DNA of 64,000 nucleotides, taken from contig NZ_JADQDO010000002.1 of NCBI RefSeq assembly GCF_015694465.1, positions 372,001 to 436,000 on the forward strand, in the 5' to 3' direction. Origin of the DNA: Microvirga alba. Lineage in GTDB: Bacteria > Pseudomonadota > Alphaproteobacteria > Rhizobiales > Beijerinckiaceae. Under the pieces are notes generated by a model. The model was not told the origin of the DNA. It worked only from the letters and a program-made list of their open reading frames with translations, and made no database searches. Position numbers and translations under genes: made by a program. Below are positions 1 through 8,944 of the stretch, piece by piece (position 1 is the first letter of the stretch; every line of letters starts with the position of its first letter).

Positions 1-2
1 GC

Positions 3-764
3 GTGGTCGGCGACAACCGCTGCCCCATCGTCGATACCTGGTGGCAGACGGAGACCGGCGGCATTCTCATCACGCCGCTTCCCGGCGCGACCAGGCTCAA
101 GCCCGGCTCGGCCACGCGGCCCTTCTTCGGCGTCAAGCCGCAGGTGATGGACGCGGACGGAAAGGTGCTGGACGGCGCGTGCGAGGGCAATCTCGTCATC
201 GCGGATTCCTGGCCTGGCCAGATGCGTACGATCTACGGCGATCATGAGCGCTTCATCCAGACCTACTTCTCGACCTACCCGGGCAAGTATTTTACCGGCG
301 ACGGCTGCCGCCGCGACACGGATGGCTATTACTGGATCACGGGCCGCGTCGACGACGTGCTCAACGTCTCCGGCCACCGCATGGGCACGGCGGAGGTCGA
401 ATCCGCCCTCGTCGCGCATCCGAAAGTGTCGGAGGCCGCCGTCGTCGGCTATCCGCACGACATCAAGGGCCAGGGCATCTACGCCTATGTTACCCTGATG
501 GCGGGCGAGCAGCCCTCCGAGGACCTGCGCAAGGAACTCGTCGCCTGGGTCCGCAAGGAAATCGGCCCGATCGCCTCGCCGGACCTGATCCAGTTCGCGC
601 CGGGCCTGCCCAAAACCCGCTCCGGCAAGATCATGCGCCGAATCCTGCGCAAGATCGCCGAGGACGAGTTCGGCAATCTCGGCGACACCTCGACGCTCGC
701 CGATCCGGGCGTGGTCGACGATCTGGTGACGAACCGCCAGAACAAGCGGACACAAGCCGCGTAA
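3..764 (+). CDS. acs: Acetyl-CoA synthetase, C-terminal part (5' end outside window)
   Basis: AMP-forming acetate–CoA ligase, which activates acetate to acetyl-CoA in the cytoplasm. Only the last ~253 residues are present; the reading frame is open at the left edge, so the first codon here is not the start. The fragment opens with the adenylate-forming motif TWWQTETGG. It then has the hinge region [19 protein letters not shown], where the C-terminal domain rotates between half-reactions. [11 protein letters not shown] carries the catalytic lysine (residue 209 of the fragment), which in this family is the site of regulatory acetylation. Identity is firm from these motifs and from the colinear C-terminal domain. 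A strong hairpin follows the stop codon by about 25 bases. Confidence 0.96.
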   Translation: MVGDNRCPIVDTWWQTETGGILITPLPGATRLKPGSATRPFFGVKPQVMDADGKVLDGACEGNLVIADSWPGQMRTIYGDHERFIQTYFSTYPGKYFTGDGCRRDTDGYYWITGRVDDVLNVSGHRMGTAEVESALVAHPKVSEAAVVGYPHDIKGQGIYAYVTLMAGEQPSEDLRKELVAWVRKEIGPIASPDLIQFAPGLPKTRSGKIMRRILRKIAEDEFGNLGDTSTLADPGVVDDLVTNRQNKRTQAA

Positions 765-788
765 GCTTGGTCGGAACAGACTCCTGCT

Positions 789-813
789 CATGGCCGGGCC
801 TTGCCCGGCCATG
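789..813 (+). terminator. Hairpin after acs
   Basis: Perfect 11-bp stem (789–799 with 803–813) around a 3-base loop, followed by a short T-containing stretch. It lies between the acs stop and the next gene. It could be the acs terminator or a member of the dispersed palindromes seen elsewhere in the window; the T-run is weak. Confidence 0.5.
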
Positions 814-834
814 ACGGTTTAGAGGCGGATCTCG

Positions 835-1314
835 ATGCAACTCGACCAGGTCCAAAGGAATGCGGCCAGCGGCCGGGGCGGCGGGCCTCAAGGGGGCTTC
901 AATCCGCTCGTGCCCGAGCTCGATGTCACCGATATCGAAAAGAGCCTTTGGTTCTGGTGCGATCTGCTTGGCTTCGAAGTGGCCTATGACAGGCCGAAAG
1001 CCAAATTCGCCTATCTCCAGCGCGAAGGCGCGCAGATCATGCTCTGCCAGATCAACGGGAACTGGCAAACCGGCACATTGGAAGCCCCCTTCGGCCGAGG
1101 CGTGAACTTTCAGATCGCGGCGCGAAACCTCGACCCGATGCTGAAGGCCCTCGCAGATGCAGGCTGGCCGCTCTTTCGGGAGCCCTCCGAAGCCTGGTAT
1201 CGGATCGGCGATCAATTGATGGAAAACGGATCGCGCGAATTTCTCGTTCAGGATCCCGACGGCTACCTCATCCGTTTTGCCGAGAGCATCGGCAGCAGGC
1301 CCATCGGCGACTGA
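835..1314 (+). CDS. VOC (glyoxalase/bleomycin-resistance) superfamily protein
   Basis: 159-residue single VOC-domain protein. The core VPELDVTDIEKSLWFW, then DLLGFEVAYDRP, and the closing QDPDGYLIRF follow the paired beta-alpha-beta-beta-beta modules of the superfamily. Members are metal-dependent lyases/dioxygenases or metal-free drug-binding (bleomycin-sequestering) proteins. The closest look is to small 'bleomycin resistance protein' annotations, but the substrate cannot be read from sequence. The ATG at 835 is preceded by a weak GGA-like site, and the ~22 residues before the domain are low-complexity. It stands alone between acs and a small membrane-protein gene. Confidence 0.85.
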   Translation: MQLDQVQRNAASGRGGGPQGGFNPLVPELDVTDIEKSLWFWCDLLGFEVAYDRPKAKFAYLQREGAQIMLCQINGNWQTGTLEAPFGRGVNFQIAARNLDPMLKALADAGWPLFREPSEAWYRIGDQLMENGSREFLVQDPDGYLIRFAESIGSRPIGD

Positions 1315-1382
1315 AGCCACCTTCGATACTTGAGCCGGCAATGCGTCGGCCATACAATGTCGGTGTTCAAGAGGAGCCTCCC

Positions 1383-1646
1383 ATGTCCCTGAAACGCCTG
1401 TTCACCGAGCACCCTGACTCCGTTGGCGAATCCTATTTCGAGCACATGGGCGTCGCGTTGAGCTTTGCCGGACCGCTCATCGCGGCAGGCTTCGCGGCGT
1501 TGGTTCATGCCTTCCTGCCCTTCCTATGTGTGACAACGGCAAGCGCGACCGTGAAGCGGCTTTACGCGCGCATGACGAATCGCGCGCCGCGCGCGGTGCC
1601 GCAGGCGAAGACCGACGGCATGATGGCTTGGGACCCGGTGATCTGA
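1383..1646 (+). CDS. DUF6356-type small membrane protein
   Basis: 87-residue protein that I place in the DUF6356 family from the N-terminal pattern LFTEHPDSVGESYFEHMG followed by one long hydrophobic segment (about residues 25–50). The family has no known function. The start is taken at 1383 rather than the upstream in-frame codon at 1341 because GAGGAG lies at the right distance before 1383 and the conserved region begins there. The tail is basic and probably cytoplasmic. No operon partner is obvious: it is 68 bases after the VOC gene and 127 bases before the L,D-transpeptidase. Confidence 0.72.
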   Translation: MSLKRLFTEHPDSVGESYFEHMGVALSFAGPLIAAGFAALVHAFLPFLCVTTASATVKRLYARMTNRAPRAVPQAKTDGMMAWDPVI

Positions 1647-1773
1647 AGCCCACGTTCCTTACGCGGAACCGGTTCCCGCATATCATGACAATCCTCTAAC
1701 TCTTCTGGTCTAGGAACCTTCAGCCTTCGCTTTGCGTCTCACCCCTGCGCAGCTCTTGCAGGAGGGTTGGGAC

Positions 1774-2274
1774 ATGTCGAAGACCGCCTTCGCCGTCATC
1801 ATCGGCTTGAGCAGTCTCTGGTCCGCAGGCGCGATTGCTCGCGAAGTCGTTCCGTTCTCCATGGGCGCGATGCCCGGCACGATCGTGATCAAGACCGCGG
1901 AGCGAAGTCTTTACTTCGTGCGCGGCGATGGGACCGCCCTCCGCTACAAGGTCGCCGTAGGCCGTCTCGGCAAGCAATGGTTCGGCGAGGCAAGGGTCGA
2001 CGGAAAATACGTCCGGCCTGCCTGGTCACCGCCCGATGAGGTGCGGCGCGACAATCCGAAACTCCCAGACGTCATTCCCGGCGGCGCACCGAACAACCCC
2101 ATGGGCGCGCGCGCGCTCACCCTCGACCGCGGTCAATACGCCATCCACGGCACCAACCGCCCGAGTTCCATCGGCACCTACGCGTCCTACGGCTGCATCC
2201 GCATGTTCAACGAGGACATCATGGACCTCTTCGAGCAGGTCGGGGTGGGGACGCGGGTGGTGGTGGAGCGCTGA
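1774..2274 (+). CDS. L,D-transpeptidase (YkuD domain)
   Basis: 166-residue exported L,D-transpeptidase, which forms 3-3 peptidoglycan cross-links or attaches proteins to peptidoglycan in the periplasm. An N-terminal signal-like segment (residues 1–22) precedes a YkuD domain. The catalytic signature is complete: His125 in AIHGTNRPSSIG and the nucleophile Cys141 in SYGCIRM. The start at 1774 has an excellent AGGAGGG upstream; the longer frame from 1732 would put charged residues before the signal peptide. The protein has no LysM or peptidoglycan-binding repeat, so it is the minimal form common in Hyphomicrobiales, which often have many such paralogues. Confidence 0.92.
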   Translation: MSKTAFAVIIGLSSLWSAGAIAREVVPFSMGAMPGTIVIKTAERSLYFVRGDGTALRYKVAVGRLGKQWFGEARVDGKYVRPAWSPPDEVRRDNPKLPDVIPGGAPNNPMGARALTLDRGQYAIHGTNRPSSIGTYASYGCIRMFNEDIMDLFEQVGVGTRVVVER

Positions 2275-2370
2275 ATCATTGAGCCACGAGGCGGCAAGCA
2301 AGTTTGAGATAAAACTGCGAATGGGAGATTTCTGAAGCGCTGGTCGGTTCGATCAAGCCGGAAAGGGCTC

Positions 2371-2718
2371 TCACTTAGACGCTCTGAGAACGCCCTCCCT
2401 GAGCAGTTCATAGTTCTTGATGCCCGTATCCGCGAAAACCTCTTCGCGACTGGCCGGCAGATCGTCGTAGCCGATGGGCGTCGCAAATTGGCTCACGGTC
2501 AGATCCCACCGCTTTGCGCCGATCTGATTGTAGAAGTGCCACCCTTCGCCGATGGCGGTCTTCAGAAGATCGCCGCCCGACACATCCTGAACAACGAGCG
2601 AGGTGACGCTGCATTGTCCGCGCGTGGGATTGTCAGGGCGCCATTTGCTGCTCGTCTCGACCGACCAACAGCGGCGCAGGATGGCGTAGAGTTCAAGCGG
2701 CGATGAACCGGCGCGCAT
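2371..2718 (-). CDS. YunG-like protein of unknown function
   Basis: 115-residue soluble protein resembling the Bacillus YunG family. Shared features are an N-terminal helix with SVETS, the block DNPTRGQCSVTSLVVQD, then GGDLLKTAIGEGWHFYNQIG and DLTVSQF. A conserved Cys (in RGQC) and His (in WHFYN) sit where a papain-like/NlpC-like pair could sit, but the family function is unknown to me. The gene starts 6 bases after the cfa stop on the same strand, so the two are probably co-transcribed; a functional link is inference only. Confidence 0.72.
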   Translation of the reverse strand: MRAGSSPLELYAILRRCWSVETSSKWRPDNPTRGQCSVTSLVVQDVSGGDLLKTAIGEGWHFYNQIGAKRWDLTVSQFATPIGYDDLPASREEVFADTGIKNYELLREGVLRASK

Positions 2719-2724
2719 TCCGAC

Positions 2725-4023
2725 TCACCGATACAAATCCGCCCGCGACGGCGGCAGCCCAGCGGGGCCGCGTGTGCGCTTCGAAGCCAGAGTCTGATTC
2801 ACGCCCACCGCCGCGCGCTCGAAGGCAAGCGAGCAGCCTGCGAGATAGAGCAGCCACATGCGGGTTTTTTCGCGGCCCACCAGCGCCTCGGCTTCCGCGC
2901 GGCGGGCGTTGAGGTTATCCCACCACAGGCGCGTGGTGCGCTGATAATGCTCGCGCCAGCTTTCCACGTCGTGCACCTCGAAGCCGTGACGCTCCAGGTT
3001 CGCCACCGACATGCCGAGATGATCGAGTTCGCCGCCGGGGAAGATGTAGCGTGTCAGCGCCTTGTATTCGGCTTTGAGCTTGCGAAACGCCTTGTCGGAG
3101 CGTTTCGCGCGCCGCGCGATGGTGTGATGCAGGTAAAGCCCGCGCGGCCTGAGCAGGCGGTGCACGGACCGGAAATATTTCGGGTGGTTGGCGATGCCCA
3201 CATGCTCGAACATGCCGATGGAGGAGATCTTGTCGAACTCACCCTCCATCTGGGTGAAATCCTTCACCACCACTTCGACACGCTCTTGCAAGCCCAGCCG
3301 CGCAATCTTGTCTCGCGCCAGCTTCGCCTGCTCTTCGGCGAGCGTCACGCCGGTCGCCTTGACGCCGTAATGCTGCGCCGCATGGCAGATCAGCGCGCCC
3401 CAGCCGCAGCCGATGTCGAGGAGCCGCTCGCCGGGTTTGAGCCGCAGCTTGCGGCAGATCATGTCGAGCTTGTCGAATTGCGCGCGGGCGAGATCGTCGT
3501 GCCATTCGGTGAAGTAGGCGCAGGTGTAGACCATCTCCGGGTCGAGAAAGAGCTGATAGAACGCATTCGACACGTCGTAGTGATAGGCGACGTTCTCTTT
3601 GTTGGTTTTCGGCTGCCCGTCCCGCGCATCCGGCTTGTCCTTCACGCGGTCGAGGGGACGCGGCATGTCAGCGGGCGCGCGCAGGAAATGGTAGACGGCC
3701 TTCAGCGCCTTGAGCTTGCTCACGCCCCTCAGACGGCGGGCGATCTTGCCGCGCGGGCGCTGGTCGGCGAGATCGAAGATCGTGCCGTTCTTGAGGTCGA
3801 GCAGGCCGGACACGTAAGCGTTGATCACCGTGTCGAGGGTCGGACGCCGCAGGAGGCTGGCGATCACGTTCTCGCGCTTGACGACGATGCGCATGGCATA
3901 GGACGGCAGATCGCGCGGTACGGTCGAACCGTCCCAGAGCTCGAATCCGAAGGGCAGATCGAGCGCGTGTTGCGCTTCGCTGAGGAGACCCCGAAAAATC
4001 TCCAGACGTGCCGAGCCGCTCAT
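2725..4023 (-). CDS. cfa: Cyclopropane-fatty-acyl-phospholipid synthase
   Basis: 432-residue SAM-dependent enzyme that adds a methylene bridge to unsaturated acyl chains of membrane phospholipids, usually in stationary phase or acid stress. An N-terminal domain (about 1–140) precedes a class I methyltransferase fold. The SAM motif LLDIGCGWGAL is at residues 201–211, and the substrate region includes VAYHYDVSNAFYQLFLD and SIGMFEHVG. The C-terminal helix region ends near the SLAFERAAVG segment. Length matches the family. It leads a two-gene unit with the YunG-like gene. A long open frame on the opposite strand (2947–4140) is a GC-skew shadow. Confidence 0.95.
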   Translation of the reverse strand: MSGSARLEIFRGLLSEAQHALDLPFGFELWDGSTVPRDLPSYAMRIVVKRENVIASLLRRPTLDTVINAYVSGLLDLKNGTIFDLADQRPRGKIARRLRGVSKLKALKAVYHFLRAPADMPRPLDRVKDKPDARDGQPKTNKENVAYHYDVSNAFYQLFLDPEMVYTCAYFTEWHDDLARAQFDKLDMICRKLRLKPGERLLDIGCGWGALICHAAQHYGVKATGVTLAEEQAKLARDKIARLGLQERVEVVVKDFTQMEGEFDKISSIGMFEHVGIANHPKYFRSVHRLLRPRGLYLHHTIARRAKRSDKAFRKLKAEYKALTRYIFPGGELDHLGMSVANLERHGFEVHDVESWREHYQRTTRLWWDNLNARRAEAEALVGREKTRMWLLYLAGCSLAFERAAVGVNQTLASKRTRGPAGLPPSRADLYR

Positions 4024-4122
4024 GCAACCTCCCGTTTCGGGAAGACTAAGCGGGGCTCAACCGGGAAACAACGCTCCGAGGCACATTCTGACGGTACAAC
4101 GCCCGGTTTCCCCGGAAAACCG

Positions 4123-4380
4123 CTAAAAGTCGCTCGCTAGGCCTTTGACTTCCCAATCCTCGTAGCGGACGGGCTCCAACCCGCCGCGACCCCGGTGCTC
4201 TTTCTGCTGTGCCAGATCCGCCGCGCGGGCGTCGATTGCGAGGCGGCGCTGGGCCGCTTCCTCCAGCGCCCGCTTGGCGGCGGGAGATAGTTCCTTACCG
4301 GGGGCCGCCCCTTCGATTCCGTTGGGGAGGCTCGCGATTCCGTTGGGGAGGCTTGTGCTCGATATGTCGTTCGTGCTCAT
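4123..4380 (-). CDS. DUF1674 / SdhAF4-like succinate dehydrogenase assembly factor
   Basis: 85-residue protein ending in [26 protein letters not shown] sequence, the signature of DUF1674, whose eukaryotic members (SDHAF4) protect the flavinylated succinate dehydrogenase subunit during assembly. The conserved C-terminus is residues ~62–85; the N-terminal part is charged and variable. It contains an in-frame tandem duplication giving [14 protein letters not shown] (residues 11–24). It is divergent from htpX, an arrangement I recall as common in Hyphomicrobiales. The start at 4380 is the first Met that keeps a normal family length; the longer antisense frame to 5211 overlaps htpX and is not used. 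Confidence 0.85.
   Translation of the reverse strand: MSTNDISSTSLPNGIASLPNGIEGAAPGKELSPAAKRALEEAAQRRLAIDARAADLAQQKEHRGRGGLEPVRYEDWEVKGLASDF
4314..4353. repeat. Direct tandem repeat inside the DUF1674 gene
   Basis: Two identical 19-base copies (4314–4332 and 4335–4353) with a 21-base period, so the duplication adds exactly seven codons. It lies in the variable N-terminus, upstream of the conserved domain, consistent with replication slippage. Confidence 0.9.
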
Positions 4381-4497
4381 GAAGCGCCTTATGCCAGTTC
4401 CCCGAAACTCTTGCGAGTGCCCTCGCAGGCTCTTGGGAGAGGGCCAAACCCTACCCACATAGCCTCGTGCAGGGATCAACACGAGGTGGAGACCGCG

Positions 4498-5418
4498 ATG
4501 AACACCGTCAAGACCGGGATGCTGCTGGCGGCCCTGACCGCCCTGTTCGGCGTTGTCGGCTACCTGCTCGGCGGCGCATCGGGCATGATGATCGCGCTCG
4601 GCCTCGCTGTGGTGACCAACGCTTTCGCCTATTGGAACTCGGACCGTTTGGCCTTGGCCGCCCACCATGCGGTCGAGGTGGACGAGCGCTCCGCCCCCGA
4701 ATTGTTCGCCATGGTGCGGGAGCTGGCGCGGCGCGCCGGACTGCCGATGCCCAAGGTCTACCTCATCGACAACCCGCAGCCGAACGCCTTCGCCACGGGG
4801 CGCAACCCGGAAAACGCGGCGGTGGCGGCGACCACCGGTATTCTGCAGACCCTCTCCCGCGATGAGCTGGCAGGCGTGATGGCGCACGAATTGGCGCATA
4901 TCAAGAACCGCGACACCCTCACCATGACGGTCAGCGCGACGATCGCGGGTGCGATTTCCTCCATCGCGCAATTCGGCCTGTTCTTCGGCGGCCGCGGCAG
5001 CGACAGGCCAAGCCCGGTTGCGGCGATTCTGACCGCCATCATCGCGCCGCTTGCGGCCATGATCATCCAGATGGCGATCAGCCGTTCGCGGGAGTATGAA
5101 GCCGACCGGATCGGTGCGGAGATCTCCGGAACGCCCCTGGCGCTGGCCTCGGCGCTGGCCAAAATCGCGGGCGGCGTGGCGCATATTCCCAACGCGGATG
5201 CGGAAAGCCACCCGGCGACCGCGCCGCTTTTCATCATCAATCCCCTTTCAGGCCACGGCATGGACAATCTCTTCTCGACTCACCCGGCGACGGAAAACCG
5301 GATCGCCGCCCTTCAATCACTCGCGCAAGCGATGGGCGCCACCGCCCCCGGCGCTTTCTCGGGCGCGCCTTCGGCCGGCCCGTGGAACGCCACCTCCCGC
5401 CGCGGACCCTGGGGCTAA
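4498..5418 (+). CDS. htpX: HtpX membrane zinc metalloprotease
   Basis: 306-residue integral membrane M48 peptidase that degrades misfolded membrane proteins in the inner membrane, partly overlapping FtsH. Two N-terminal membrane segments (about 7–45) precede the cytoplasmic catalytic domain with HELAH at 130–134. Two more hydrophobic segments (about 147–165 and 174–193) are followed by SREYEAD with the third zinc ligand Glu201. The C-terminus is Gly/Pro/Ser-rich, a common extension in this order. The start at 4498 gives a normal N-terminus and has GAGGTGG upstream; the upstream in-frame codon at 4411 would add 29 residues of non-conserved sequence. rsmB starts three bases after its stop, so the two are co-transcribed. 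Confidence 0.96.
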   Translation: MNTVKTGMLLAALTALFGVVGYLLGGASGMMIALGLAVVTNAFAYWNSDRLALAAHHAVEVDERSAPELFAMVRELARRAGLPMPKVYLIDNPQPNAFATGRNPENAAVAATTGILQTLSRDELAGVMAHELAHIKNRDTLTMTVSATIAGAISSIAQFGLFFGGRGSDRPSPVAAILTAIIAPLAAMIIQMAISRSREYEADRIGAEISGTPLALASALAKIAGGVAHIPNADAESHPATAPLFIINPLSGHGMDNLFSTHPATENRIAALQSLAQAMGATAPGAFSGAPSAGPWNATSRRGPWG

Positions 5419-5421
5419 GAC

Positions 5422-6735
5422 GTGGATCAATCTCAAGAACAAGCCGGTCTCGGCGCGCGCCGCCTCGCCTGGAACGCCGTCACCGAAACCCTGAAGCGCC
5501 GCGTTCCGCTCGACGACGTGCTCGACGAGCTGGGACAGACCGAAAATCTCTCCTCCCGCGATGAAGCCTTGGCCCGCGCCATCGCCATCGTCGCCTTCCG
5601 CCGGCTCGGCACCATCGGCCAGGCGTTGCGCGACCGGCTCGACAAGGGCGCGCGCGACGAACGGCTGTTGCATCTTCTCGCCATCGGCGCGGCGCAGATT
5701 CTCTATCTCGACGTGCCGGACCATGCCGCCGTCGACACCGCCGTACAGCTGGCGCAAGGCGATCACCGGCTCAAACATGCGGGCGGCCTCATCAACGCCG
5801 TTTTGCGCCGGGTGGCGCGCGAACGCGACGCAATCCTGTCCGCGAACGATCCTTGGATCGACACGCCGACATGGCTCGAAGAGGGCTGGGTCTCCCATTA
5901 CGGCGAACCGCTCGCCAGACAGATCGCCGAGGCGCATCGCACGATGGCTTCGGTCGATCTCACAACAAAGGACAATGCGGCGGGCTGGGCCGAGCGTCTC
6001 GGCGGCATCTTGCTGCCGACCGGCAGCATCCGCTTGACCGAACGCACCGCGATCCGCGATCTGCCGGGCTATGATGAAGGCGCGTGGTGGGTGCAGGACG
6101 CCGCCGCCGCCCTGCCCGCGCGCCTCTTACGTCCGCAGGCGGGCGAGCGAATCGCCGATCTCTGCGCCGCCCCCGGCGGCAAGACGGCGCAACTCGCCGC
6201 CGCCGGAGCGGAGGTTTTGGCGGTCGACCGCTCGGCCAAGCGCCTGGAACGGCTGGAGGAAAATCTCGCCCGTCTCAACTTGACCGTCGCCACCCTCGCC
6301 ATCCCCGCCGAAAAGCTCGATGAGGAGCCCTTCGACGCCATTTTGCTCGACGCCCCCTGCTCGGCGACCGGCACCATCCGCCGCCATCCCGATGTGGCCT
6401 GGACCAAGGACGAGCAGGACATGCGCAAGCTCGCCGCCCTCCAGTCCCGCCTGCTCGACAAATCCGCGAGTCTTTTGAAACCCGGCGGACGCCTGGTCTA
6501 TTGCACCTGCTCGCTCGAAGCCGAGGAAGGCGAGCAGCAGGCCGAGGCTTTTCTCAATCGCCATCCGCACATGAAGCGCGACCCGATCACGCCCGCCGAG
6601 ATCGGCGGCATGGCCGAGTGGCTCACGCCCGCCGGAGACCTGCGCACCCTGCCCTGCCACCTCACGCTCCCGGACCACGACCGCAGCGGCCTCGATGGCT
6701 TTTTCGCCGCGCGCTTCGTACGGAGCGTGGAGTGA
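5422..6735 (+). CDS. rsmB: 16S rRNA (cytosine-5) methyltransferase, RsmB/NOL1/NOP2/Sun family
   Basis: 437-residue SAM-dependent RNA m5C methyltransferase acting on 16S rRNA. A NusB-like RNA-binding domain occupies about residues 15–140. The Rossmann methyltransferase domain has LCAAPGGKT at 248–256, the catalytic cysteine in DAPCSATGTIRRHPDVAW (Cys313), and the second, release cysteine in YCTCS (Cys361/363). The likely start is GTG at 5422, immediately after the htpX stop. Neighbours htpX, the heparinase-type gene and purH form a conserved alphaproteobacterial order. Confidence 0.95.
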   Translation: MDQSQEQAGLGARRLAWNAVTETLKRRVPLDDVLDELGQTENLSSRDEALARAIAIVAFRRLGTIGQALRDRLDKGARDERLLHLLAIGAAQILYLDVPDHAAVDTAVQLAQGDHRLKHAGGLINAVLRRVARERDAILSANDPWIDTPTWLEEGWVSHYGEPLARQIAEAHRTMASVDLTTKDNAAGWAERLGGILLPTGSIRLTERTAIRDLPGYDEGAWWVQDAAAALPARLLRPQAGERIADLCAAPGGKTAQLAAAGAEVLAVDRSAKRLERLEENLARLNLTVATLAIPAEKLDEEPFDAILLDAPCSATGTIRRHPDVAWTKDEQDMRKLAALQSRLLDKSASLLKPGGRLVYCTCSLEAEEGEQQAEAFLNRHPHMKRDPITPAEIGGMAEWLTPAGDLRTLPCHLTLPDHDRSGLDGFFAARFVRSVE

Positions 6736-6966
6736 CGGGACGCGCTGTTCGACCATCATTTCGCGCAAGGGCCATCCGCGCACGCCAAAGCCGATGCCGA
6801 GATTGACGAGAAGATCTCGGGATAAAGATACGAGATAACTTTTCATTAATGACCACCTATCAAAAGGCGGTCCTTTCTGTCCATCCATTGCGATTTATCC
6901 GGCCGCGCTTACCTTTTGTTAACCGGATAGCGAGGACTCCTTCTCTAAGCTGTCGTCGGATTCAGC

Positions 6967-8751
6967 ATGACAAAAGGAGCGCCACGCTTGGATTGGGGGC
7001 CGGATCGTTGGCGGCTATATCGCCTCGCCTTACGCGAGAGCGGTCGTGCTTTGCGTGGCGGCCTGGCCTGGAGCGCGTCCAAGGTGTTCCTCGGCACCCC
7101 TGTTCCGACGCGTCTACTCTTTGCGCCTCAGGATCTGCGCACCGCCGATCCGACCATCGCCACCGACATCTATTCCGGCTTCTTCTCTTTCGCGGGCCGC
7201 GCCATCACCACGAGCGGGCGCTCGCCTTTCGGCTTCACGCCTCCGAGCCGCGCCTGGGGTGAATCGCTTTACGGCTTCGGATGGCTGCGCCACCTGCGCG
7301 CCGCCGGAACCGCGCTCGCCCAGGCCAATGCCCGCTCCCTCGTCGACGAATTCGTGACCTCGAAGCTCGGCGACCGGAAGATCGCCTGCCACACGCAGGT
7401 CGTGGCGCGGCGGCTGATTTCCTTCATCAGCCAGTCGCCGTTGATCCTGGAGGGGGCGGACCACGCCTTCTATCAACGCTTCCTGCGGATCCTCGGGCAA
7501 GGCATCCGGGACCTCGAGCGCCATGTGCGCGCGGGCGCGCTGCCCTATGACCAGCTCATGGCCGCCATCGCTTTGTGCTATGCGGGCCTGTGCTGCGAGG
7601 GTCTGGATAAGACCCTGAAGCGCGCGAGCCGCCTTCTGGTGCGCGAGCTCGACCGCCAGATTCTCTCCGATGGCGGACATGCCAGCCGCAACCCGCGTGT
7701 CATCGTCGATCTCCTGTTCGATCTTCTGCCCCTGCGCCAGATGTTCGCGAGCCGCGAGGTCGATACGCCGGAGGCGCTGCTGCACGCCATCGACCGGATG
7801 CTGCCGATGGTGCGCCTGTTTCGGCACGGGGACGGCACATTGTCTCACTTCAACGGCATGGGCGTGACGGCGGCGGACCATCTGGCGACGCTTCTGACCT
7901 ATGACGACATGCGCAGCCAGCCGATCCATCACGCGCCCTATTCCGGCTACGAGCGGCTGGAAGCGGGGCGCTCCCTGCTGGTCGCCGATGTGGGCGGGCC
8001 GCCGCCGCGATTGCTCTCCTCCGAGGCCGGCGCGGGCTGCCTGTCGTTCGAGTTTTCCAGCGGCACGCAACGCATCGTGGTCAATTGCGGTACGCCCCGC
8101 ATCGCCGGCGACGCCATTCTGCAAGCCTCGCGCTCGACGGTCGCCCATTCCACCACCTCCCTCGACGACATCTCGTCCTGTCAGATGGTCGCCGTCAAAG
8201 GCCATGCGCTCGACCGGGCGGCGGCGCGCTGGATCCTCGGGCGGATCGGACCCGTTGTCATCAGCGGGCCGGACAACGTGACGGCGGAGCGCGGCGAGCG
8301 CGAGCACGCCCAGACACTCAACGCGAGCCATGACGGTTACCTGGCCCGCTTCGGCCTGACCCATGAGCGGCGCTGGATGCTTTCGCCCAAGGGCGAGGCG
8401 CTGGAAGGCGAGGACGTGTTCTGGGGCGAGGGGGTCGAGACGAAAACCTGCGAGGCCATCATCCGCTTCCACCTCGCGCCCGGCGTCAAGACGAGTCGGG
8501 CCCAAGGCGGGCGCGTGGTCATGCTGCTTCTGCCGAACCGGGAAGCCTGGCAATTCACCGTGAGTGCCGGCGCGGCCTTCGTCGAGGACAGCGTGTTTCT
8601 GGCAGCGCCCGACGGCATGCGCCGCGCGGAACAGATCGTCCTGGCCTTCAAACCCGCCGAGACGCCCTCGATACGGTGGCGTTTTGAACGTCTGGCGCGC
8701 GCCTACAGCCCCGATCCACAAGCGGGCACGCCCGGGTCGGAACTGATCTGA
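6967..8751 (+). CDS. Heparinase II/III family protein
   Basis: 594-residue protein. An alpha-helical toroid-like N-terminal part (about 70–300, with GWLRHLRAAG and YAGLCCEGLDKTL) is followed by a beta-rich heparinase II/III-type domain (about 310–580, with YSGYERLEAGRSLLVADVGGPPP and DGYLARFGLTHERRW). Family members are polysaccharide lyases, but this version is a conserved housekeeping neighbour of rsmB and purH across Hyphomicrobiales, and its substrate there is unknown to me. No clear signal peptide is visible, so an envelope location is uncertain. The start at 6967 has no good ribosome-binding site; the conserved part begins near SGRALRGG. Confidence 0.88.
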   Translation: MTKGAPRLDWGPDRWRLYRLALRESGRALRGGLAWSASKVFLGTPVPTRLLFAPQDLRTADPTIATDIYSGFFSFAGRAITTSGRSPFGFTPPSRAWGESLYGFGWLRHLRAAGTALAQANARSLVDEFVTSKLGDRKIACHTQVVARRLISFISQSPLILEGADHAFYQRFLRILGQGIRDLERHVRAGALPYDQLMAAIALCYAGLCCEGLDKTLKRASRLLVRELDRQILSDGGHASRNPRVIVDLLFDLLPLRQMFASREVDTPEALLHAIDRMLPMVRLFRHGDGTLSHFNGMGVTAADHLATLLTYDDMRSQPIHHAPYSGYERLEAGRSLLVADVGGPPPRLLSSEAGAGCLSFEFSSGTQRIVVNCGTPRIAGDAILQASRSTVAHSTTSLDDISSCQMVAVKGHALDRAAARWILGRIGPVVISGPDNVTAERGEREHAQTLNASHDGYLARFGLTHERRWMLSPKGEALEGEDVFWGEGVETKTCEAIIRFHLAPGVKTSRAQGGRVVMLLLPNREAWQFTVSAGAAFVEDSVFLAAPDGMRRAEQIVLAFKPAETPSIRWRFERLARAYSPDPQAGTPGSELI

Positions 8752-8822
8752 AACCCAGTTACAGCAAGGCGGGATGCGGTTTCCATCCCCGCCGTCCCGT
8801 GCTATCGCGCCCGCTATCGAGA

Positions 8823-8857
8823 AACCTGCTCATGTCTCTTTGAAACATGAGCAGGTT
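8823..8857. repeat. Perfect 13-bp hairpin upstream of purH
   Basis: Arms 8823–8835 and 8845–8857 are perfectly complementary around a 9-base loop. It lies in the heparinase–purH gap with no T-run, and is followed at 8874–8921 by a second inverted element. It may be part of a dispersed repeat rather than a terminator. Confidence 0.6.
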
Positions 8858-8873
8858 CTCATTCGTTGATGCC

Positions 8874-8921
8874 GCATGATCCTGACGGACAACCGGTTTC
8901 CACTTGTCCTGATCATGCTCT
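8874..8921. repeat. Dispersed Hyphomicrobiales-type palindrome (GCATGATC…GATCATGC)
   Basis: GCATGATC near the left end and GATCATGC at the right end bracket a core with an AACCGGTTTCCACTT-like centre. This matches the common intergenic repeat known from many Hyphomicrobiales genomes. It ends about 25 bases before the purH start. Confidence 0.6.
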
Positions 8922-8944
8922 AACCCTTCCATGGAGCAGCCGCC

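Noticed and set aside
2947..4140. 397-codon plus-strand open frame
   Set aside because: Antisense to cfa, whose motifs are unambiguous.
4123..5211. 362-codon minus-strand frame as one gene
   Set aside because: Only its last 85 codons (4123–4380) are real (DUF1674); the rest is antisense to htpX.
6662..6856. Small minus-strand frames starting near 6846–6856
   Set aside because: They run straight into the antisense of rsmB with no stop of their own and no conserved motif; the first residues look protein-like but are not enough.
7114..8721. 535-codon minus-strand open frame
   Set aside because: Antisense to the heparinase-type gene, composition-driven, no recognisable motif.
8752..8944. Purine riboswitch upstream of purH
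   Set aside because: The structured elements here are perfect hairpins and a dispersed repeat; nothing resembling a purine aptamer core was seen.
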